NCBI RefSeq assembly: GCF_000565285.1
Contig: NZ_APVL01000005.1
Location: 124,001 to 188,000 of the forward strand
Length of the DNA: 64,000 bases
Origin: Cytobacillus firmus DS1
GTDB lineage: Bacteria; Bacillota; Bacilli; Bacillales; Cytobacillaceae
Reading direction: 5' to 3'
In this document: in pieces, positions 1 to 8,835 of the stretch
How the letters are laid out: each line of letters begins with the position of its first letter
Numbering within the stretch: the first letter of the stretch is position 1
The notes under the pieces: model-generated
Told to the model about the DNA's origin: nothing
Databases searched by the model: none
Seen by the model: only the letters and a program-made list of their open reading frames with translations
Program-made: the position numbers and the translations under genes

Positions 1-11
1 AAATGTGTCAT
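1..11 (-). CDS. possible 5' end of a divergent gene leaving the window
   Basis: On the minus strand a strong ribosome binding site (AAAAGGAGAG) is followed after about nine bases by ATG ACA CAT, and the reading frame then leaves the window. Only the first codons are visible, so no product can be named. The layout implies a gene transcribed divergently from the hybrid kinase gene at 222. Bases 12-221 would then be a shared divergent promoter region, in which I see no clear consensus promoter. Confidence 0.35.
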
Positions 12-221
12 TTGTCGGATCTCTCCTTTTAGTCTAATATAATCAATAAGTCCAATTGCCTATAATTATTATTTCCTACATAATAACAAAATATTACATA
101 TTTTAAACAGCTGCATAGCGATATGGAAGAATACTAGTCTGATATGCCTTTTGGAGGCTTTAATGTGCAGAAAATGATGTCTGTAATGCAGAAGTATTAC
201 TACATTAAAGGAGATTAGAAC

Positions 222-3200
222 ATGATTGTTACAGCTTCTTATTTTGAAGGAATTGTTATATTATCTCTCTTGGTAGCCCTGCTTTCCGCGTATACCTCTA
301 TTATGATTATGACGAGAGTCCGTTCAGCTGCCGGCATCAGAAGACTTCTGGGCCTGATTTTGGGTTCCATCATATCAGGGGTTGGAATCTGGACGATGCA
401 TTTCATCGGGATGCTCGGGTATGATCCTCACACGCCACTGACATTTGATATTAAAATAACGGGATATTCTCTTTTGCTCGCTGTTTGCATCAGCTTTCTT
501 GCATTTTATTTAATGTCAGTGTCAGAGAGTAATAAGCTGCTTCTGTACGCCGGCGCAGTTTACCTTGCTTTATCCATTGTGGCGACGCATTTTTTTGCTA
601 TGAATGCCCTGAAGATGGAGCATGAAGTTTCCTATAATCCATATAGGATTGTCCTGTCCATCTTGGTAGCCATAATTGGCTCATTTTTCACTGTTCTTCA
701 ATACCGTAAATCCCGTTACAGCAAGCATCCCATCCATAAGGCATCTGGTGTGTTCTTCTATGCTGCAGCTATTGCCGGGATGCATTATACTGCAGTATCT
801 GGTATGACTCTTCATGGGGAAGTCCGGGAAAATCATCCCCACTCTGTGATAGTCCAATCATTTCCCGGTGACCTTTCCTCAGTTCATCTGGCCTTATGGA
901 TTGGTTTAATGACAGTCGTTCTCATTTTTATCATTCTTCTGGTTGTTTTGCTGGATCGTAACTATGCAGAGAAACGTCATAAATTATCTGAAGGCCATTA
1001 TAAATCTCTTGTAGAGAATAGCCCTCATTTTGTTTTTACCTTGAATCTCAAAGGAGAAATCACTTATGTGAATCCAAGCGGCAGACGAATGATGAATATT
1101 CAGGGTGATGAACTCAATGGGCACTCGTTTGCCTCCATTGTTGAAGAAAAAGATAGACAAAGAATCACGTCTATTATCGAAAACTTCGGTTCTGACGTCC
1201 CTTATGATCTGGATGTGGAAATAATTCTTTCTGTACAATCATCCATTCCGGTTTCCCTTTCGATTGTACCTATTACAGCAGAACGGCGGATCCTGGGGTA
1301 TTTTACTGTCGGGAAGGATATATCCGAGCTTGTGGCATACAAAGAAAGAGTTAAAAAAATACAGAAAGAACTTATTAATACAGTTGAAAAACAGGAAGGC
1401 ATGATTTTTAAATTTATCAAGCATGGTGACAGATTCATTCATACTTTATGCGACGGTAAGCTTCTGAGAAAGCTTGGATTTAGTCCTCATGATATCGTCG
1501 GAAAAACACTGTTTGACTTTTATCCGGAGGATGTTGCAATTGAAAAGAACCTAGCCTACGAAAAAGCATGGAATGGAGAAGTTACCCAATATGATGTAGA
1601 GGTGAATGGGGTACACTATCTGGCAAGCTTAACGCCGATATACAAAGATGGAAAAGTCATTGAGGTGATCGGATCTGCTGCTGATATCTCGGACAGGAAA
1701 AGGCTTGAGCAAATCCAAAAGCGGAATGAGCAGTGGTATCGGAATATATTAAGTGTAATGACCGAAGGAATACTGCTATATGACGAAAAGGATAAGATCA
1801 CCGTGTTGAATAACAATGTGTACGAATTCTTCGACATGGATAAAGAAACACTCCATAAGCAGACATTACCAATCAATAATATCCATTTTATCGATGAGGA
1901 TGGCATCCCGCTTAATATGGAAACGTATCCGGTTGCACATACGTTAAGAACCGGAGAAGCCATCTGCCAGCAGACCCTCGGGATCAAAAAAGGTAATACA
2001 ACAACCTGGGTTTCCGCTTCCACAAAGAAGATTGAACCGCTTGAAAAAGGCGATACTGTCAAAGTCCTGCTTACGATGTCAGATATCACGCTGCAAAAGG
2101 AACAGGAATTTAAGCTGCGGGAATCCAATGCGCTCAGAAAAACCATTTTTAACAGCATGCCTACAGGGATCTTAGTGGTGGATAAAAGTCGTAAAATTGT
2201 GCTTGCCAATGAATATTTCAGAGAAATGTTTAAGATCAGGGAACCGATTTCGGATTTGCCGGGCATGAGAGCGGAGCAATTCCATCTTGCTTTATTTCCG
2301 GATCCAAAAGGTGCAGATCAGCGGATATTAGAGATCATTTCCCTGAGAGTGCCTGTAGAAGAGGAACTGGAAACCGTTGATGGAAGAATACTCAGAAGAA
2401 AGTATGTCCCTTTCTATATGGATGAGGAGTTAAAAGGACACCTATGGACATTTGAAGATATTACGGAAAGAAGAAAGATGATCCAAGAGACCGTTCTGGC
2501 GAAGGAGGAAGCGATTAAAGCAAAAGAAGAAGCGATTAGGGCCAATCATGCAAAATCAACCTTCCTATCCCATATGAGTCACGAGCTGCGGACACCTCTG
2601 AATGGAATTCTTGGCTTCTCTCAGCTGCTGGAGATTCAGTCCCAGCTCGGGGAGCAGGAGCAGATATATGTGAAAGAGATTTTGAAGGGCGGCCGCCATT
2701 TATTGGACCTGATTAACGAAGTTCTTGATTTATCAAGAATTGAGACAGGCAGGCTGACAGTCTCCTTTAGACCTGTAAATGTGAAGGATGTCCTTGAAGA
2801 ATGTGTGAATCTGGTGAGTCCGACAGCAAAGAAAGGGAATATTTCAATAGATTTGAAGCTGAATGAATGCGCCGATAAGCACATCCATGTCGATGAGATA
2901 AGATTCAGGCAAATTATCTTGAATCTGCTTGATAATGGTATGAAATACAATCATGATGGCGGGAACATCACTATTACAAGCGAATGTCAAAAAGGTTACC
3001 TGACTATACATGTGATAGATAATGGAGTGGGAATACCGGAAGAAAAACTGAGCCGGATATTTGAGCCGTTTTTTAGAATTCCTCATGCCAATACGGAAGG
3101 GGCAGGTATCGGGCTGGCGCTTGTTAAGCAATTGATCACTCTTATGGGAGGAGAAGCAGGGGTTAGCAGCGTACTGGGGAAAGGCAGTGATTTCTGGGTG

Positions 3201-3644
3201 AGTGTTCCGTACTCAGGCACTGCTGCCTCACTTGACAACGCAGAGGCCGAAAATGATTTACGGGCAGTGGCGCCATACTTGGAAAAGGTGATTTTGTATA
3301 TCGAGGATAATCCATCTAACATAGAATTAATGCAGCAGATAATAAAGCCAATTCCAAAAATAAAGCTGCTTGTAGCAAAAACGGGGACCGATGGAATTCA
3401 AATGGCTCTAAAGCATGAAGTTGATTTGATTCTGCTCGATATTCAGCTTCCGGACCTCGATGGATTTGAAGTCCTGAAAAGCCTGAAATTGAAGGGGATC
3501 ACCAGGCATATTCCGGTTGCAGCGGTAAGTGCCAACGCGATGCAGAACGATATCGATAAAGCTCTTGATGCCGGATTCGACGAGTATATCACTAAGCCGA
3601 TTGATATTCCTGATCTCCTTAAAACCATTATGAATTATATATAA
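222..3644 (+). CDS. MHYT-PAS hybrid sensor histidine kinase / response regulator
   Basis: This is a membrane-bound hybrid kinase of 1140 residues. The N-terminal ~240 residues form a multi-pass MHYT sensor with three repeats (MHFIGML, THFFAMN, MHYTAVS), a domain thought to bind a metal and sense gases. Roughly four PAS domains follow (about 265-380, 395-495, 510-630, 640-760), then HisKA with phospho-acceptor His787 in HMSHELRTP. The HATPase carries DNGVGIPEE and GAGIGLAL, and a C-terminal receiver carries phospho-acceptor Asp1073 in LILLDIQLPD and a conserved TKP. AAAGGAG lies just before the ATG. No DNA-binding regulator is adjacent, so phosphate is probably passed to the attached receiver and then to an unlinked partner. 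MHYT proteins often carry c-di-GMP domains, which fits the neighbourhood, but this one has none. Confidence 0.9.
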   Translation: MIVTASYFEGIVILSLLVALLSAYTSIMIMTRVRSAAGIRRLLGLILGSIISGVGIWTMHFIGMLGYDPHTPLTFDIKITGYSLLLAVCISFLAFYLMSVSESNKLLLYAGAVYLALSIVATHFFAMNALKMEHEVSYNPYRIVLSILVAIIGSFFTVLQYRKSRYSKHPIHKASGVFFYAAAIAGMHYTAVSGMTLHGEVRENHPHSVIVQSFPGDLSSVHLALWIGLMTVVLIFIILLVVLLDRNYAEKRHKLSEGHYKSLVENSPHFVFTLNLKGEITYVNPSGRRMMNIQGDELNGHSFASIVEEKDRQRITSIIENFGSDVPYDLDVEIILSVQSSIPVSLSIVPITAERRILGYFTVGKDISELVAYKERVKKIQKELINTVEKQEGMIFKFIKHGDRFIHTLCDGKLLRKLGFSPHDIVGKTLFDFYPEDVAIEKNLAYEKAWNGEVTQYDVEVNGVHYLASLTPIYKDGKVIEVIGSAADISDRKRLEQIQKRNEQWYRNILSVMTEGILLYDEKDKITVLNNNVYEFFDMDKETLHKQTLPINNIHFIDEDGIPLNMETYPVAHTLRTGEAICQQTLGIKKGNTTTWVSASTKKIEPLEKGDTVKVLLTMSDITLQKEQEFKLRESNALRKTIFNSMPTGILVVDKSRKIVLANEYFREMFKIREPISDLPGMRAEQFHLALFPDPKGADQRILEIISLRVPVEEELETVDGRILRRKYVPFYMDEELKGHLWTFEDITERRKMIQETVLAKEEAIKAKEEAIRANHAKSTFLSHMSHELRTPLNGILGFSQLLEIQSQLGEQEQIYVKEILKGGRHLLDLINEVLDLSRIETGRLTVSFRPVNVKDVLEECVNLVSPTAKKGNISIDLKLNECADKHIHVDEIRFRQIILNLLDNGMKYNHDGGNITITSECQKGYLTIHVIDNGVGIPEEKLSRIFEPFFRIPHANTEGAGIGLALVKQLITLMGGEAGVSSVLGKGSDFWVSVPYSGTAASLDNAEAENDLRAVAPYLEKVILYIEDNPSNIELMQQIIKPIPKIKLLVAKTGTDGIQMALKHEVDLILLDIQLPDLDGFEVLKSLKLKGITRHIPVAAVSANAMQNDIDKALDAGFDEYITKPIDIPDLLKTIMNYI

Positions 3645-3652
3645 AACGCAGC

Positions 3653-3702
3653 AGATTCATAGAACCATTCCCGGCTGGGGTTCTATGAGTCTGTTTTTTT
3701 TA
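3653..3702 (+). terminator. Rho-independent terminator of the hybrid kinase gene
   Basis: An inverted repeat (CAGATTCATAGAACC paired with GGTTCTATGAGTCTG, one mismatch) is followed by eight T. It begins nine bases after the stop codon. Confidence 0.85.
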
Positions 3703-3711
3703 TGCATCGAC

Positions 3712-3738
3712 TAAATTTTCAGTCATATTGGCAGATGT
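3712..3738 (+). promoter_or_regulatory. possible sigma-D (motility-type) promoter
   Basis: TAAA at 3712-3715, a 15-base spacer, and GCAGATGT at 3731-3738 match the sigma-D consensus TAAA-N15-GCCGATAT at all four -35 bases and six of eight -10 bases. It is the only such match I saw upstream of the EAL-ATPase-fapA-STAS operon. The leader to the first start codon would be about 145 bases. The match was found by eye and not scored. Confidence 0.4.
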
Positions 3739-3888
3739 CGCAAAATGTCCTGTAAATGTCTTATTCTGTCTGTTCTGGAACCTGATATGTCCCCATAGGC
3801 ACCTGTCATGCTATTTGCGGATTGGACAGTATCTAGGACAAAAGTTACATTTATATTAATAGATTTACAGAAAAAGGAGGACGAGGGA

Positions 3889-4662
3889 ATGGCAATACAG
3901 GCAGCGAAATTGGATGCGATTGAACATATCTATCAGCCGATGTGGAATTTGAATAATTGGAGTATATTCGGATACGAAGCTCTGCTGAGATTTACGGAGC
4001 AATCTGCCGGCCGTGATATCGAATCTGCCTTCTATTTAGCCAGAAGGGAGAACCGCCTATATGAATTGGATTCCATGGCCATCGAAAGTGCCATCAGCAA
4101 TTTCCCCCTGGCCTCCCTTACCCATGAACTCCTGTTTATTAATATTTTCCCATCCACTCTGCTGGATTACCGATTTCCCGGCTTCATTAGGACAATTATG
4201 AACAGTTACTCTGTTGTGCCTGACAAGATCGTATTTGAATTAAATGAAACACAGGATGAAAGCCACGCGTGGGAAATTCCGGAATTAAAAGAGAGGCTGG
4301 CCCTTTTAAAAGACTATGGGTTTCATATAGCCCTCGATGATGTTGGAAAGGGTGCAGCAACTCTGCAGAAAATTATTGAATTTGAACCGAATTATATTAA
4401 ACTTGACCGATATTTTTCGGAAGGCTTATCAAAGTCGAAGGAGAAACAGGAGCTGATTTCCCTTTTCATTTCTTATTCAAAACACAAGATGGGTCTTATT
4501 CTTGAAGGAATTGAAAAGGATACCGATTTAGCTCAGGCAAAGCTTATTAATGTGCCTGTTGTTCAGGGCTATCTGCTTGGAAAACCGCAGAAGATTACAC
4601 CTGACAATTTGTTCGGAAAGTTCCGGGAATCACTGAACCCCATGCGCTATCAATCTGTTTAA
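3889..4662 (+). CDS. EAL-domain c-di-GMP phosphodiesterase
   Basis: A stand-alone cytoplasmic EAL domain (257 residues) expected to hydrolyse c-di-GMP to pGpG. The catalytic signatures look intact: EALLRF near the N-terminus, the Asn in FINIFP, the Glu in FELNE, the Asp pair in ALDDVG (usually DDFG), Lys in IKLDR, Glu in LEGIE (usually EGVE), and QGYLLGKP. The ATG at 3889 is chosen because AAAAAGGAGG lies eight bases upstream; an in-frame ATG at 3808 has no such site. It is the first gene of a run with an RsbW-like ATPase, FapA and a STAS protein, and the small gaps suggest one transcript. This couples c-di-GMP turnover to a partner-switching pair. Confidence 0.88.
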   Translation: MAIQAAKLDAIEHIYQPMWNLNNWSIFGYEALLRFTEQSAGRDIESAFYLARRENRLYELDSMAIESAISNFPLASLTHELLFINIFPSTLLDYRFPGFIRTIMNSYSVVPDKIVFELNETQDESHAWEIPELKERLALLKDYGFHIALDDVGKGAATLQKIIEFEPNYIKLDRYFSEGLSKSKEKQELISLFISYSKHKMGLILEGIEKDTDLAQAKLINVPVVQGYLLGKPQKITPDNLFGKFRESLNPMRYQSV

Positions 4663-4690
4663 ACTAATTTATGGCAGGAGGTGGAAGGTC

Positions 4691-5320
4691 ATGAGCGACT
4701 TCCAGGAATACAACTTAATAAAAGGAAGCGGCAATGATCTCTTTCACTATCCAGCCAAACAGCAAGGCTATCCTGATAGTTTTAATGGTGTAACAACTGA
4801 CAGAATGGAAGGCAGGGAATGGATGATCTGCCGGGGCGAAGTGTACCGTGCCACAAAGTCAAAGCTGCTTCTCATTCATAGGCAGGAACTGGAACTTTAT
4901 ACGGAAGGTTCACTATTATACAGTTCAGGGTTAAATACAACCGGAGATATTCCAAAAGCACGAGGGGAAATTAAAAAAATTTTGGATGGTCTGCATTTAG
5001 AATCGGCCCGGACTATGCATTGGATTCTGGTCATTTCAGAATTGGCCACAAATGTAATCATGCACGCAGACAAAGGAAAAATTAAACTGTACGACTCGGG
5101 TGATTGCTTTACGTGCTGTGTAGAGGACGAAGGACCAGGATTTAATTTAAATGATTTAAAAGATAAAACACTCGCTGCGGGCTATTCCACGAAAGCATCT
5201 CTGGGAATGGGCTTTACGATTATTTTAAAGCTGGCTGATCAGGTGATGCTTTGCAATACTGAGGAAGGTTCAGCGATTATCGTGAAATTTTATAAAAGCA
5301 AGGGTGTTGCTGTCTATTAA
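4691..5320 (+). CDS. RsbW/RsbT-like anti-sigma-type serine kinase (HATPase_c)
   Basis: The C-terminal ~110 of 209 residues form a GHKL ATPase of the anti-sigma-factor kinase type: N-box ELATNVIMHA, G1 box DEGPGF, and a glycine-rich GYSTKASLGMGF lid. There is no dimerisation or phospho-acceptor domain of a two-component kinase. Such proteins usually phosphorylate a STAS protein and bind a sigma factor or other partner; the STAS gene at 7492 is the obvious substrate. The region from about residue 75 resembles the C-terminus of the HD-GYP protein at 15161-17212 (DIPKAR versus DVPKTR, GYSTKASLG versus GYSSKRSLG), so the two are probably paralogues. A CAGGAGGTGG site precedes the ATG. Confidence 0.82.
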   Translation: MSDFQEYNLIKGSGNDLFHYPAKQQGYPDSFNGVTTDRMEGREWMICRGEVYRATKSKLLLIHRQELELYTEGSLLYSSGLNTTGDIPKARGEIKKILDGLHLESARTMHWILVISELATNVIMHADKGKIKLYDSGDCFTCCVEDEGPGFNLNDLKDKTLAAGYSTKASLGMGFTIILKLADQVMLCNTEEGSAIIVKFYKSKGVAVY

Positions 5321-5391
5321 AATCGAAAAGAGTTCAAACGGGACTCTTCGCTTGAAAGTAATAGATTATATCTGGGAGAGGCAGATGCAAT

Positions 5392-7470
5392 ATGAGTCAA
5401 TCCGTACTTTCTAAAGGACGAGATGTAATAGAAGCAATTGAAATGGGTCTTAAGCTGCTGAGAACAGACAGGGATCAAGTTTCGATTGAAGTAATCCAGC
5501 AGGAAACAAAAGGATTCTTAAAGCTGGGAATGAAACCTGCTATTGTAAAAATCACAAAAATGAAGCAAACCTCCCATATAGAAGAGAAGAATCAGGAAGA
5601 ACTTATTCATGAGAGTCTGGAGGCGGCTATTAAGCAGTTAGAGCCGGAGAAGACCGTTCCTGATAAGACTATTGGCGAAATCCTGCCTATTCCGCCAGAG
5701 AAAGAGGCCAAAGATCCGCTTGAAGGAAAGGTTTGGATCAAAGACGGAGTGATTTCCGGAAAGCCATCTGTATTACAGTATCCGACCATTACACCCGGAA
5801 AAGGTGTGGAAGTTTACAAAAATGGCGAACTGCTGACCGAAACAGCTCTTGTTACAGGAGCCGACCACTTTGAAATCAAAACAGCAGAGGAAATCACAAA
5901 AACAACCTGGAATATTACAATGGATAGCCAAAAGCTTCATGTGACTTTACAGGTTCAGCCGGGCATGAGAAAATATTACCAAATTATTGATAAAGAACCT
6001 GATGTTCATCTAGTCGCAGAAGCTAAAGAAATAACAGAAGTGCGTAATGAACTGGAATATAAAATGGTACTTGAAGCAATGGAAGTTCTGAAGATTGTCC
6101 ATGGCTTCAATCATACAGAAATTATGAACGCCATTAATACAGAAGAGCCCGGGAATTTCACCATTGCATCCGGCATTAAGCCAAAGGACGGGAAGAACGG
6201 AAGGCTAGAATTGATTGTTGACCCAAATAAAAAAGCCGGTCCTCAAAAGCGGGCGGATGGAACAATTGACTATCGGGAAAATCATGTCATCCCAACCGTT
6301 AATAAAGGGCAGGTGATTGCCATTATCCATCCTCCCGAGCCGGGAGTGCCGGGCTATAATGTCTCCAATGAGCCTATACCGCCGGAACAAACGTATCCAT
6401 TAATAGTCCAGACCGGAAAAGGGACTGCCCTCATTGAAGATGGACAAAAGGTAGTGGCGACGGAAACAGGACGGCCCATGGTCGAGCGAAAAGGGCTGAT
6501 TGCCAGAATTTCGATTGTTCCGAAGCTGGTACATTTTTCAGATGTCAACATATCCTCCGGCAATATAAGGTTTAAAGGGGATGTGGATATTTTAGGAAGT
6601 GTGGAAGAAAGCATGGTTGTGGAAGCCGATGGCCATATCAACATTTTCCATAACGCCAATAAAGCAACCATCTCTTCAAAGAGCTCCATCATCCTTCAGA
6701 GAAATTCAATTGGAAGTACTATTTCTGCCGGAAAACACAATGTTTTTGTTTCTGAGATGGTTCATCAATTAATATTAATCCATGATCAGTTTACCAGGCT
6801 GATCTCATCCATTAATCATTTAATGACATTGCCCGCATTTAAAATGACAGACTTTCAGAGCAAAGGATTGCTTCCCATCATCAAGCTATTGCTTGAACAA
6901 AAGTTCCGTTCCATCCTTACGCCATTAAAACAATTTTTAGAGATTGGCAGACAGGGTAAGCATGTGCTGGATCTTGAGTGGATGACGATGGCAGAGCAGC
7001 TGAGGCTATGCCTTATGTCCAGCATTGCAAATGAATATCATTCTATGAATCGTCTGGAGGAATTAGCAGACCGGATGATCGAATTGATTGATAGACATCA
7101 AAACTTAAAAGAGGATGAATGCATGGTTTCCCTCATGTATGCCATTAACAGCACAATCTATTCCGGCGGGAATGTGTCGGTTCTTGGGCAGGGATGCTAT
7201 AATTCGAAGATTCATGCAGGCGGGGCTATAAAAATAGCAGGCGTTCTGCGCGGCGGGGAGGTTTATGCCCGCAAAGGTGCTTCCATCAGAGAAACGGGAT
7301 CTGATGGGGGGGCAGTAACCAAAATTATTGTACCGGCCAATCAAAAGATATCAATCGATCATGTAAAAGAGGGAACGGTTATTCAAATCGGGAAAGTGAA
7401 GCATAGTTTCCAGAGTGAGTATAAACATATTGCCGCTCGGCTGGATGAAACAGGACGATTGATCTTCTAA
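5392..7470 (+). CDS. fapA: FapA-like DUF342 protein with N-terminal Jag-N-type domain
   Basis: This 692-residue protein begins with a ~50-residue Jag-N-like segment (SVLSKGRDVIEAIEMGL...KGFLKLG). The rest resembles DUF342/FapA, including repeated glycine-rich right-handed beta-helix turns (SSGNIRFKGDVDILGSV near 385, and YNSKIHAGGAIKIAGVLRGG near 605) around a helical insertion. FapA in Vibrio acts in polar flagellar assembly and signalling; the function of Bacillus homologues is poorly known. GGGAGAGG precedes the ATG. It sits between the RsbW-like ATPase and the STAS protein, suggesting it could be an effector or scaffold of the switch. The possible sigma-D promoter upstream would agree with a motility link. 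The FapA name rests on domain resemblance. Confidence 0.75.
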   Translation: MSQSVLSKGRDVIEAIEMGLKLLRTDRDQVSIEVIQQETKGFLKLGMKPAIVKITKMKQTSHIEEKNQEELIHESLEAAIKQLEPEKTVPDKTIGEILPIPPEKEAKDPLEGKVWIKDGVISGKPSVLQYPTITPGKGVEVYKNGELLTETALVTGADHFEIKTAEEITKTTWNITMDSQKLHVTLQVQPGMRKYYQIIDKEPDVHLVAEAKEITEVRNELEYKMVLEAMEVLKIVHGFNHTEIMNAINTEEPGNFTIASGIKPKDGKNGRLELIVDPNKKAGPQKRADGTIDYRENHVIPTVNKGQVIAIIHPPEPGVPGYNVSNEPIPPEQTYPLIVQTGKGTALIEDGQKVVATETGRPMVERKGLIARISIVPKLVHFSDVNISSGNIRFKGDVDILGSVEESMVVEADGHINIFHNANKATISSKSSIILQRNSIGSTISAGKHNVFVSEMVHQLILIHDQFTRLISSINHLMTLPAFKMTDFQSKGLLPIIKLLLEQKFRSILTPLKQFLEIGRQGKHVLDLEWMTMAEQLRLCLMSSIANEYHSMNRLEELADRMIELIDRHQNLKEDECMVSLMYAINSTIYSGGNVSVLGQGCYNSKIHAGGAIKIAGVLRGGEVYARKGASIRETGSDGGAVTKIIVPANQKISIDHVKEGTVIQIGKVKHSFQSEYKHIAARLDETGRLIF

Positions 7471-7491
7471 ATTGGGACAAGGAGAATTAAT

Positions 7492-7809
7492 ATGTTTTCA
7501 TACCAAATAGAATCTAGTGATCATCAAGCATCCATCATGCTTTATGGAGACTTGGATATTGAAGTGTCAGAAATCGTTGAGAAAGAAATTAAACCGATTC
7601 TAACCAAATTTGAGCGTGTCACTATTCATCTGGGGGAGGTTCCCTTTGTCGATTCAACGGGAATCGGTGTCTTGATTAATCTCATTGACACACTGAGAAA
7701 AAATAATGAACATTCACAAATTACGATCATAGAAGTACAGCCCCTGGTTCAGGAAGTTTTTGATATGATCCAATTAAGGGAAATACTAGGAGAAGAAGTG
7801 CTCATTTAA
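7492..7809 (+). CDS. STAS-domain anti-sigma-factor antagonist
   Basis: A single 105-residue STAS domain of the SpoIIAA/RsbV type. The phosphorylation motif VPFVDSTGIGVL supplies the usual Ser (about residue 57). In the family, the unphosphorylated form binds an RsbW-like kinase and releases its partner. It lies 21 bases after fapA with an AAGGAG site, closes the EAL-ATPase-FapA-STAS cluster, and is the natural partner of the ATPase at 4691. No PP2C phosphatase is present in this unit; the nearest is at 17943-18725. Confidence 0.87.
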   Translation: MFSYQIESSDHQASIMLYGDLDIEVSEIVEKEIKPILTKFERVTIHLGEVPFVDSTGIGVLINLIDTLRKNNEHSQITIIEVQPLVQEVFDMIQLREILGEEVLI

Positions 7810-7848
7810 TGGTATGATAGTGAAAGATGAACCGTACTGATCTTTTAA

Positions 7849-7891
7849 CTGCCAGGTGCTTCATTTCTTAAGCAAATGAAGCACCTGGCAG
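7849..7891. repeat. perfect 18-bp inverted repeat (intergenic hairpin)
   Basis: The arms at 7849-7866 and 7874-7891 are perfect reverse complements (CTGCCAGGTGCTTCATTT) around a 7-base loop. It lacks a T run, so it is not a classical terminator. The core CAGGTGC...GCACCTG resembles the repeat at 23413-23463. Confidence 0.8.
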
Positions 7892-7901
7892 CAGTTCGGA
7901 T

Positions 7902-7957
7902 AACTGTCTGGCGCAATCCCGGCTTTCCGCGCAGGGAAGGTGGCGGCTTGCGCTTTA
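7902..7957. repeat. dispersed intergenic repeat, short copy
   Basis: It starts AACTGTCTGGCGCAA and ends GGCTTGCGCTTTA. Start and end resemble the copies at 35513, 37449 and 43912, which begin ACTGTCTAGC and end near GCGCTTGCGCTTTT. The copy lies immediately upstream of the LytTR regulator gene. Confidence 0.6.
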
Positions 7958-7974
7958 TTAAGTGAGGGTTGAGC

Positions 7975-8715
7975 ATGGAAAAACTTAAAATCGTCATTGC
8001 CGATGATGATGCATCTTCCCGTCTTCTTTTGCACCATACGATTCGTCTGTTTAATGAATATGAAGTTGCAGGAGAAGCAGGGAACGGGGAAAAATTTTAT
8101 CAGCTGGTACTGGAATTAAAACCTGATATTGTTTTAGTGGATATTAATATGCCCGGCTTAAGCGGTCTGGAGGCTGTAAAACTCTGCAGGGAGGCCATCC
8201 CCTCTTTACAGGTGGTGTTTACAACCGGGTATGAAGAGTTTGCTGTAGAAGCCTTTAATATTTCGGCTGCAGACTATATTGTCAAGCCTATTGAGAGGAC
8301 GAGGCTTTTCGTAGCCCTGGATAAGGCAAAAAAAGCCCTGCAATTGGAAAGGTCCCTGTCAGCAAGGAACAGACAGCAGCATAAGCTTTCAATTAAATCG
8401 AATAATACATATTTATACTTAACCATTGAAGACCTTCTATATATTGAGAAGGAAGGGCGAAAAACCATCTTGCATACTAAAAATGACCGGTATGAAACAT
8501 CAGAATCACTGCAGGACCTTGAAGAAAAACTTCCGGATTATTTTTATAAAACACATCGCTCCTTTTTGGTTAACTTAACGAGAATCAATAAAATAGAGCC
8601 TTCAGGGGAAACATTTCTGGCTCACTTCTCCAACTCCCAGAAAACAGCACATATTTCTAAACTGAAGATAAATGAAGTGCAGGAGATTATAGAATCCAGA
8701 GGACTTATCAAATAA
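7975..8715 (+). CDS. LytTR-family response regulator
   Basis: A 246-residue two-domain regulator. The receiver (1-120) has the acidic IADDD pocket, the phospho-acceptor Asp in DIVLVDINMPG and Lys in YIVKPIE. The C-terminal LytTR domain (about 140-245) has YLTIEDLLYIEKEGRKT and FYKTHRSFLVNL, and such domains bind direct-repeat DNA. GTGAGGG lies seven bases before ATG 7975, which I prefer to the in-frame TTG at 7969. LytTR regulators normally pair with a LytS/AgrC-type kinase, often controlling envelope, biofilm or peptide-signalling genes. None is adjacent, so it is an orphan here. Confidence 0.88.
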   Translation: MEKLKIVIADDDASSRLLLHHTIRLFNEYEVAGEAGNGEKFYQLVLELKPDIVLVDINMPGLSGLEAVKLCREAIPSLQVVFTTGYEEFAVEAFNISAADYIVKPIERTRLFVALDKAKKALQLERSLSARNRQQHKLSIKSNNTYLYLTIEDLLYIEKEGRKTILHTKNDRYETSESLQDLEEKLPDYFYKTHRSFLVNLTRINKIEPSGETFLAHFSNSQKTAHISKLKINEVQEIIESRGLIK

Positions 8716-8731
8716 GCCCTCTGGATTCTAT
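8689..8731 (+). terminator. strong hairpin overlapping the end of the LytTR gene
   Basis: Perfect 14-bp arms (ATAGAATCCAGAGG at 8689-8702 and its complement at 8718-8731) enclose the last codons and stop. Only an A/T-rich tail follows, not a T run, so termination may be weak. Confidence 0.55.
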
Positions 8732-8835
8732 AAAATTATTTGAAATATTTCCAAAATTTTAAAGGGATAACGATAAGGAGTGGAGAAATTATATTTCTGA
8801 GAAAAATAGGAAGGAAATAATTCGGAGGAGAAATA

